This document shows positions 57,278 through 64,000 of a stretch of 64,000 bases of DNA, in pieces. This DNA comes from Anastrepha obliqua. Lineage: Eukaryota > Arthropoda > Insecta > Diptera > Tephritidae. The translations under genes were made by a program, and so were the position numbers. The DNA is taken from the NCBI RefSeq assembly GCF_027943255.1, contig NC_072894.1, positions 82,949,601-83,013,600 of the forward strand, given 5' to 3'. Position 1 is the stretch's first letter; each line of letters begins with the position of its first letter. Under the pieces are notes generated by a model. The model had not been told where the DNA came from and did not search any database. It saw only the letters and a list, made by a program, of their open reading frames with translations.

Positions 57278-57585
57278 TAATTGGCGCGTACACCATTTTT
57301 TTTGGGGTGTTTGGCCGAGCTCCTCCTCCTATTTGTGGTGTGCGTCTTGATGTTGTGCTACAAATGGAGGGACCTACAGTTTCAAGCTGACTTCGAACGG
57401 CACATATTTTTATGAGGAGCTTTTTCATGGCAGAAATACACCCGGAGGTTTGCCATTCCCTGCCGAGGGGCGACCGCTAATAGAAAAATGTTTTTTTTTT
57501 TAATTTTGAGATTCGAACCAACGTTCCCACTGTGAATTCCGAATGGTAATCACGCACCAACTCATTCGGCTACGCGGCCGCCGAA
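57278..57585 (-). repeat. tRNA-derived SINE-like repeat, copy 9 (reference copy)
   Basis: Most complete copy, on the minus strand from about 57585 to 57278. The head has an A-box-like tagccgaatgagttgg (57572-57557) and a B box ggttcgaatc (57519-57510), spaced as in tRNA genes. These would drive RNA polymerase III. The body follows (blocks ggcagggaatggcaaacctc, cggaggcg-like region, ggaggaggagctcggccaaa), then a tail reading cgccaattatataaatataa. About 310 bp. No protein coding. Confidence 0.85.
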
Positions 57586-57589
57586 AATC

Positions 57590-59200
57590 TGGGATTAACC
57601 GCCCAAAATTATTTTCATCTTAAGGTCAGTGTTTGCACACTAAATTTTTGCGATTCAGGATGGGAAAACTTGAACTTGATTATCAATTGACCAAAGAGTT
57701 GTGGGCGATTCCTTTGAATTTTTTTTTTCATATCGCTGTGGTATTCAGGGTGAAATATATGTGAAAAGAAATGCACGATTTTGAAATACGTCACTGAATT
57801 ATTTGTACATTAAGTTAACCCTTTTTTGTTTTTTTTTATTGTCTTAAGCCTAATCTTCTGAATAAAGTATGGAAAAAACCGATTCCTCTGTCTTGTTTTC
57901 AATGAAAAATCGGCAAAATGCCGTACCAATATTGAAGACTTAACAAGAAGGAGGATATCAACAAAATGGCAATCATATGAATATTCAACAAAAGAAAGCA
58001 CACATACATACACTAATATTTTTCATGATATTTTTTACAAATAAGTATACAACAAAGGCGGCAGCAATACAAAAATAGATACGAGTACAAACAATAAAGC
58101 TTTCTTCATTTCGTGACTGCTCTTATAACTTTCGTTTTTATCCGCTACTTAGTTGCTTTTAATGTTGATTTTCTTACAAAGCCATAGTCGGAACTCATAT
58201 TAGTAATACAACAGTTTTTTCGTTTTGCATTATTTTTTGTTTAATTGTTTGTGCTGTTGGCAATTCAATTTTTGCTTGCGTTGCTGTGGCAGCCGGTGCT
58301 CATTTATTGATGTTATTGGGTTGTTTGAACTCAACCAACCATCTACACCGATTTAAGTGTGCTCCAGCTACCACTACAACGACCGGTATGCACAAATTCT
58401 TATATTTATTTTTAGAGAATATAATCGCCATTACACTAACCCATATTCTTATGTATGTACCCAGTAAACACAAGGAAACATATTCTCTAACGCTGCTAAA
58501 TCATTAGTTCTCAAGCTGAATTTCAACACACAACAGCAATTTTCTCAAATCTTATGCCTCAACTTGTGTTGATGTTAAATAGTATTCAAAAAAACATGAA
58601 CAACTGCAATTTTATATACAAATTTTTAAATAAAAAAAGTTTATATAATTAATTACAAGGTTGGCTGGAAACGTACTCTGTTTGCATATTAAATAAAATA
58701 AAAAACTCCCTAAAATTATGAAATAAAATATAAATATTAGTTCACTTGCTACCAGTTGGAAAAGGCAAGTGGAGAATTCTAATTTCTCAACTGCATATCT
58801 ATCAAAATCTCCAAGTGCCTTTTAAATTGAAAAAATCCGCTTGTTGAGCTGCTGTTGAGGATTAGCGTTGGAGATTTGATAAAGCCACTTCATATCAAAT
58901 GCATCTCAAGTTGATATCAATCAAGAAGGTTTGTTGGGTAAATATGTGATGGGATATTACATAGGTTTATGTTTTAAGCATTGTGCGCCTTCGTATCCTC
59001 TTTTCTCATGAATCTGCTTGTTAGTTCTTATCCCTTTCATATTCATCCTTTATTTTCATCATACAATATCTTTATTATGCCGATTGCTATTCTATTTTCT
59101 ATGCTATTATGATGAAGAAGCAGCGAAAGCGCATCCGGATGTGTCCCATTGAATGGACACGGACATACATACATACATAGATATGTATCTAGTAGGACTA
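57590..59200. other. No gene seen
   Basis: AT-rich; a 73-codon frame at 58286-58507 (plus) lacks recognisable motifs. acat microsatellite at 59163-59180 just before the next mariner. Confidence 0.5.
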
Positions 59201-59204
59201 TGCA

Positions 59205-60445
59205 CGAGGTGTGTTCAAAAAATAAGGAGGTATACTCGTATCGAAGATGTGTTCACAGTTTTAGCAATATAGAATGTTTAGTTTTTTTGTAAGTGGCTTA
59301 AATAAGACAAGTACTTTGCGCGTGTTTTGCGATTTTCTGCTATCGAATAAAATGGGTCAAAGAACTTGCATTAAATTTTGTATAAAAATGGAATTAAGTG
59401 CTCAAAAACACTTAGAATGTTGACAGTAGCATACGGTGAGGGTACTCTTTGTCAAAAAAATGTTTGAAGTTGTACAAGCTTTTCAAAGAAGGTCGAGAAG
59501 ATGTGAATGACGACGCTCGTTCTGGACGCCACAGCATATCAACAACAGCAAACCGATGAAAAAGTGGAAAAAGTGAAGAAACTTGTTATGGAGAATTGTC
59601 GAATCACAATTAGAGAAGTTGCTGAGGATGTCGACATACCGGTTGGCTTACGTCATGCAATATTTTCGGGAATTTTGGGCATGAAGCGTGTGGCAGCGAA
59701 GTTCGTTCCAAAATTGCTGAATTTTGACCAAAAGCAACGTCGCATGCGCATCGCTCAGGAATTGTTGAATGACTTCAACGATTATCCAGATTTGCTGAAA
59801 AGAGTCATAACTGGTGGCGAATTATGGGTATGTGGTTATGTTATCGTCCCAATGGAAGAGTCCAATAGGGCCCAGACCAAGAAAAGCACGCAAAGTTCAA
59901 TGAAATGTTTTCTTCGATTACCAGGGCGTAGTGCATCAGGAGTTCTCACCACAAGATCGCACGGTAAATAGGGAGTATTACCTTGAAGTTATGCGCCGTT
60001 TGCGTGAAGCAATACAAAAAAACGAACGGAGTTGTGAAAAAGAGATTCATGGCTGTTGCATCATGATAATGCACCTGCTCACTCATCATTGCTTGTGAGA
60101 GATTATTTGGCCAAAACCAACACCATTATCATCCTCCGTATGCTACCGTATTCACCAGATTTGGCCTCCTGAGACTTTTTTCTTGTCACAAGATTGAAGA
60201 GATCCATGAAAGGATGGCGTTTTGCGACGATTAAGGAGACAGAAACCGAATCGCGGAGAGAGCTCGAGGACATATCAAAAAGTGTATATCAGAACAGCTT
60301 CTAGGATTGGAAAAAACGCTGGCACAAGTGCATTATTTTTATATCTGAGAGGGACTACTTTGAATGGGATAATATAGAAATTGATTAAGAAATAAATACT
60401 TTTTGAGAAAAATAAAAATTCACCTTATTTTTTGAAGACACCTCG
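59205..60445 (+). mobile_element. D,D34D mariner, family M1, copy 2 (1241 bp)
   Basis: Ends cgaggtgtgttcaaaaaata (59205) and, inward from 60445, cgaggtgtcttcaaaaaata, followed by TA. Full length. Same family as 48842-50016 and as the end fragment at 61795. Confidence 0.9.
59352..60388 (+). pseudogene. D,D34D mariner transposase, family M1
   Basis: From ATG 59352: MGQRTCIKFCIKMELSAQKH, then frameshifts and stops around 59420-59500. An open 154-codon frame (59507-59971) contains TDEKVEKVKKLVMENCRITI, REVAEDVDIPVGLRHAIFSG, LGMKRVAAKFVPKLLNFDQK and LLKRVITGGELWVCGY, where the first catalytic Asp has become Gly. Later, in other frames: LLHHDNAPAHSSLLVRDYLA (second Asp), PYSPDLAS, a TGA, and DFFLV (third Asp, 34 positions from the second). 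Ends at DNIEID and TAA at 60386-60388. Inactive. Confidence 0.85.
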
Positions 60446-60449
60446 TATT

Positions 60450-61715
60450 TGCGCATTTGTAAATCGATTTATTTGTAGATTAGATGAATTAGATAATTCC
60501 AAAAAGTTGAGTTCTGTTATTTAGATTTATTCTTTACCAGTTTTTCTTCACTTCACATTCTTCGTACGACATATGTATATTCTCATAATGGTTATATGTC
60601 ACAGTATAAAGGAATCAAGATATATTCGTATATAGACATATACCAAAATGCTCAGAATTAGGAGAGTAGTCGATTTGGTTGTGTACGTCGAGCAAAAATT
60701 AAAGGCGTCCTCGAATAGCAAAGCGTCATATATGTACACATATATGAGACGCTTTTATCCAGTTATGGAACATAAGGCCTCCTCTCCAGGTTCCAACTCA
60801 AGTCCTTGATTTCATGCAAAAGTCGTCAACTGTTGAGGCGGCAAAATTTTAAGTTTGAGGTGGCCATGTTATTGGCCTACCAAACCGGAATCTAAGTACT
60901 GTGCTCCAGCTCCGCCCTTAGGCAGGCTTTGGTTCTGCATTTCATTTGTGCGTTTGTAATTTATGCCGCCTAGTCTCGGTCGTCAGAGTCTTGTTTGTCT
61001 TAGCAGGATGAGATGAGGTTGACAGTTGAAAAGTAGTGGCTGTGTTTTATGCATATTCTTTCATTACCATCCCCTGCGTTAGCGAGTGGCAACTGAGATA
61101 AATAAACATATGTTGACAGTACTGGAAAAGAGCTTCGAAAAACCTCATTTGTTTGGAAGCACTTAATGAGTATTTGTAAGATCACATTCAACCGGGAAAC
61201 TTTTGTTGATGAAACTCGTTACTTGTGATGTTCATACTATGTCAAAACTCTTTGTGTTCTCGTTCTTCTCAATGCTGTTGTTGACTGTACATATATTAAA
61301 ATCTAACAATTGCAAAGTGTGCGAATACGGCGGGAACATCAAAAGGGAATTCGCAAAGTTGAAGCAACAAAAGTTGCCCTGTATGAACGCGACACATGGA
61401 AACTTGCCTAATATCAAAACAGACAGTTGACAGCAATGAATATGAACTAATAACTTTATTGTTGCGTTCACATACGAACTTTTTATTAAGTGAGTACGGC
61501 CCAAATATAGCGGAGAAGAATCGAAGGTACTTTAATATATTTCAATAAAAACGGTTTCATTGCTTATCGAAATATGATATTCTCCATGGTGATCAAAAAC
61601 CTCTGCATTCGCTTGATTCAATCAAATCGATTACAGCGCCATCTTGCAAGACAATAGTTGGCCTAGACATTTTTTCCTATCCTAATCGGTCATCTGTTTT
61701 TCGAGTTATATATAA
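60450..61715. other. No gene seen
   Basis: AT-rich with a moderately GC-richer patch (60780-61000) I cannot assign. A short frame at 61203-61430 (plus) begins with a hydrophobic stretch (LFVFSFFSMLLLTVHIL) like a signal peptide, but nothing else supports a gene. Confidence 0.45.
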
Positions 61716-61794
61716 GTATTAGGTTTGGGAATAAGTTCGTAGGGTTTTTCTTTTATATAAACAAAAAACAACAATTATATCAATAAGTTATATA

Positions 61795-61872
61795 CGAGGT
61801 GTGTTAAAAAAATAAGTCGAATATTCAAATTTCGCGGTGTTTTGCGTGTTCAGCGATTTTCCGCCGATTTTT
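61795..61872 (+). mobile_element. Nested end of mariner family M1
   Basis: cgaggtgtgttaaaaaaata plus about 55 bp of leader (gcggtgttttgcgtgttcag, cgattttccgcc) matching the left end of the 59.2-kb element. The element stops here: only its terminus is present, and it runs straight into a SINE fragment. Confidence 0.7.
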
Positions 61873-61995
61873 GCTGAGGCGCCTTTTCATGGCAGAAACA
61901 CACTCCAAACTTTTTCTTAATTTGGGTTTTCCACGGCGATTCGAGCCCATGTTCTCCGGACTTTGAACGGTAGTCACGCAACCTCTTCTATTTAC
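61873..61995 (-). repeat. tRNA-derived SINE-like repeat, copy 10 (head and part of body)
   Basis: Minus orientation: ccttttcatggcagaaacac, then a deletion, then the head with B-box-like gggctcgaatc (61948-61938) and ggtagtcacgcaacctcttc. It sits inside the nested insertion in the mariner. Confidence 0.7.
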
Positions 61996-61999
61996 CACC

Positions 62000-62930
62000 T
62001 CTTCCCACCTTCCGACCAGTTTTTTGATGCCGTTCCGTCAAAAATCGCCTAGTCTGGTGTCAGAGAAGTTGTTGAGTCAGTTCCTAAAAACCTCTTTGTT
62101 ATCGTCGTTCATATGGCTTAACAGGGAGCGGAAAAGATGGCAATCGATCCGTGCAATGTCCGGAGAATACGGCGGACACTGACGGACCTCCCATTCGAGC
62201 TCTTGGAGATCGGCTTTGACGACTTGTGCAACATGTGGCCAGCCGTTGTCGTTAAGGAGTATGGTTTGACCATTCCGGTTAGGTCTTTTCAATCGAATAG
62301 CCTCATTCACGCAGTGTAACTGGGCAATGTAGACCTCTTTGCTGACCGTGGCATTCTTTTCGAGCATTTCCCAATGCACCATGCCCTCTTTGCCATTCTT
62401 TATATGAAGATCTAGCTTGACTCTCGGCTTTGGCGTATCTCCTGGAGCCACCCACTCCTTTCTTTGCTTCATATTGATTTATCTCCCGTGACGATTCGGT
62501 ACAAAAAGTGCTAGTTATGGCCGCGTGTTGCTCGATGGTGGATGGAATGCTGAAAAGCAAGTTGAAGGCGGCTTTCTTTATTTTTTTCGATGAGCTCATG
62601 AGACACCCAGACTTCCAATTTTTTTATGAATCCCATGGAATGAAGGTTATTGAGAATCGTTTTATGATCACAGTTCATTTTTTCTGCCAATTCACGACTG
62701 GTTTCCTTCAAAAATGATTTGAGACGTTCTTCATCGAGTTCAGAAGACCTTTCGCCGTCAACCGACGTCAAAGTCGTCCATTTTGATCTTTGCAAACCAT
62801 TTCCGTGCAGTAGACTCGCCTATGAGACCTTCTCCATACACGTCGCAAATGTTCCGGGCTGCTTCGACAGCTTTTTTACCTCCATGAAAAGCAAAAACGA
62901 GTAGGTGTCGAAAATGTTAATTTTAGCCTC
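62000..62930 (-). pseudogene. Cecropia-like mariner transposase
   Basis: Minus strand. 62930 on: HLLVFAFHGGKKAVEAARNI, CDVYGEGLIGESTARKWFAK, IKMDDFDVG (HTH 1), then FLKETSRELAEKMNCDHKTI and LNNLHSMGFIKKLEVWVSHE (HTH 2). Core: NMKQRKEWVAPGDTPKPRV in the 62077-62472 frame, HWEMLEKNATVSKEVYIAQL, TILLNDNGWPHVAQVV (second Asp), PPYSPDIARID (third Asp, 34 positions later). The C-terminal RNGIKKLVGRWEEVV at 62005-62060 is cut off by the nested insertion. The block holding the first Asp is frameshifted near 62480. Inactive. Confidence 0.85.
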
Positions 62931-63119
62931 CAGGGAACTCAATTTCTAAGCCTCAAAACTATATTAATAAAAAATTAAATAACTCAAAAATACAATTAAC
63001 ATATTTTTGTAGAGCAGAAAGAGTTCTATCGAATGAATACAAGTACTTATCCCTCGCCAAACAGCAGTCAAATCAAGAAAATATAAAAAGCACTGTGAAT
63101 TTATTCCCCAACCCAATAC

Positions 63120-64000
63120 ATACATATGTACCTGTATGTACAATATAACATAAACAATTTAAATATAGTTCATTGATTTTAATTTCATTCCCCTTAAAAT
63201 GGTGAGTGACAAGGTATATTTACTTAACCGTGAACAGAGGTAAATAAACTCCACAAAATAAATACCGCAAAAATAATTGCATTTTCCTCAGCTTCTACGC
63301 ATTACCCAACCTTGTAATTCGCTATGACTGCACTTCAAAGATAATGCAAAAGAGCAATTCAGCTTTGCGGCGAAATAAAGATTTTGCTGAAGTCAAAATA
63401 CTCGTAAATGCACTATTAATTCATTATTTTTGTCTTCTGTAAGATTCTATAGAATAGAAAATTTAATTTAAGAAAAAAAGATTGGGAAACCCCTTGAAGC
63501 AAGGCACTTCGTATATATATATATTGGATAACATCTTTTCTGCTTCTAATATGTGTACACCTATTCGTTCGAGTTTCATAAATTTTCATCAACATAAGCC
63601 ACAATTGTCACCAAGTTGGTGTGTCATTATTGTCGCTTTGCCAAACTGATATGATATATTTTCTAAAGATAAACTGACTGTCTATATTTGTTATTTTTGT
63701 GTTAAATCATAAATTTATATAGAATTTCAATTGATAAGTTGGACTACTTAATCGACCACATTGCGATATATTTATGCAAGCATTCACTCGGACATCAAAT
63801 TTTTAAAATAATAAAAGGGTAGTATTCGTTTTGACCTCATTAGAGAAACGAATAATTAGTTATTGCTGTAGAAAGAAATGAATGCTCAACAATGTTTTAA
63901 ACTTTGACTGAAAGACTTCATTTTTAATCCTATAAAAATTATCAAAATTATGTGGAAATCCTACATGTCAAACCAAATATCGATAAAATAATAGAAATCA
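63120..64000. other. No gene seen
   Basis: AT-rich to the window end; a TATA microsatellite at 63512-63526; no coding or repeat signature recognised. Confidence 0.5.

Larger units (their letters stand above)
61719..63116 (-). mobile_element. Cecropia-like D,D34D mariner with nested insertion
   Basis: Ends ttaggtttgggaataagttc (61719) and, inward from 63116, ttgggttggggaataaattc; TA at 61717-61718 and 63117-63118. The 1398-bp length includes about 200 bp of foreign sequence at 61795-61995 near the 3' end, leaving a standard mariner length. Confidence 0.85.

Noticed and set aside
57505..57585. Possible tRNA gene (A and B boxes)
   Set aside because: No acceptor-stem pairing is evident, and the boxes are continuous with a repeated body found about ten times: a SINE head.
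58286..58507. 73-codon plus-strand frame as a gene
   Set aside because: No recognisable domain, low-complexity Thr run, AT-rich context.
61203..61430. Short secreted peptide gene (hydrophobic N-terminus)
   Set aside because: One hydrophobic stretch in a 75-codon frame in AT-rich DNA is not enough; an overlapping frame on the other strand is of similar length.
1..64000. CRISPR array, operon structure or bacterial genes
   Set aside because: Composition and transposon content are those of an insect nuclear genome; no regularly spaced repeats were seen.

Overview
This 64-kb window is AT-rich, repeat-laden DNA from an insect, almost certainly a true fly. I infer a tephritid fruit fly: the window is full of mariner-type transposons with the D,D41D catalytic spacing known from the rosa group of tephritids, next to Jockey-, R1-, RTE- and I-like LINEs, Tc1, hAT, piggyBac and pogo remnants, and a tRNA-headed SINE-like repeat present about ten times. 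No intact host protein gene is visible. Nearly all recognisable coding sequence is decayed transposon.

Layout. 1-4.2 kb: hAT 3' half with its terminus, pieces of two D,D41D mariners and two reverse-strand LINE fragments. 6.9-9.75 kb: a mariner split by an R1-like LINE, then a 322-bp deletion derivative. 10-19.2 kb: SINE copies, two more D,D41D elements, an RTE-like reverse transcriptase, and a TE-poor block (12.8-14.8 kb) that looks like a host promoter and 5' leader on the minus strand. 19.2-24.9 kb: RNase H and RT scraps of I-group LINEs and a mariner end. 25-33.7 kb: a Tc1 element, a complete-length D,D34D mariner, a piggyBac remnant, the best-preserved D,D41D element (240 uninterrupted codons, near-perfect ends) and an RTE endonuclease. 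33.7-37.9 kb: TE-poor, with a GA run and a candidate plus-strand promoter and long leader. 38-46 kb: a mariner, a Jockey-like LINE, three compact D,D41D or mariner elements and a LINE with RNase H. 48.8-63.1 kb: two copies of one D,D34D mariner family in opposite orientation, a pogo/Tigger remnant, a Tc1 deletion derivative, SINE copies, and a cecropia-like mariner with a nested insertion.

How the parts relate. The elements are mostly dead, but paired copies show how they arose: transposase-deleted derivatives beside longer relatives (54.4 versus 25.0 kb; 43.4 kb versus 1.5 kb), insertions within insertions (7.1 kb inside 6.9-8.9 kb; 61.8 kb inside 61.7-63.1 kb) and a likely unoccupied relative of an insertion site (40.4 versus 43.4 kb). 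The host content is at most regulatory or untranslated sequence, so the window is probably intergenic or intronic. I found no undescribed biological system. The strongest leads are the D,D41D cluster and its miniature derivatives, the SINE family, and the two promoter-like blocks.
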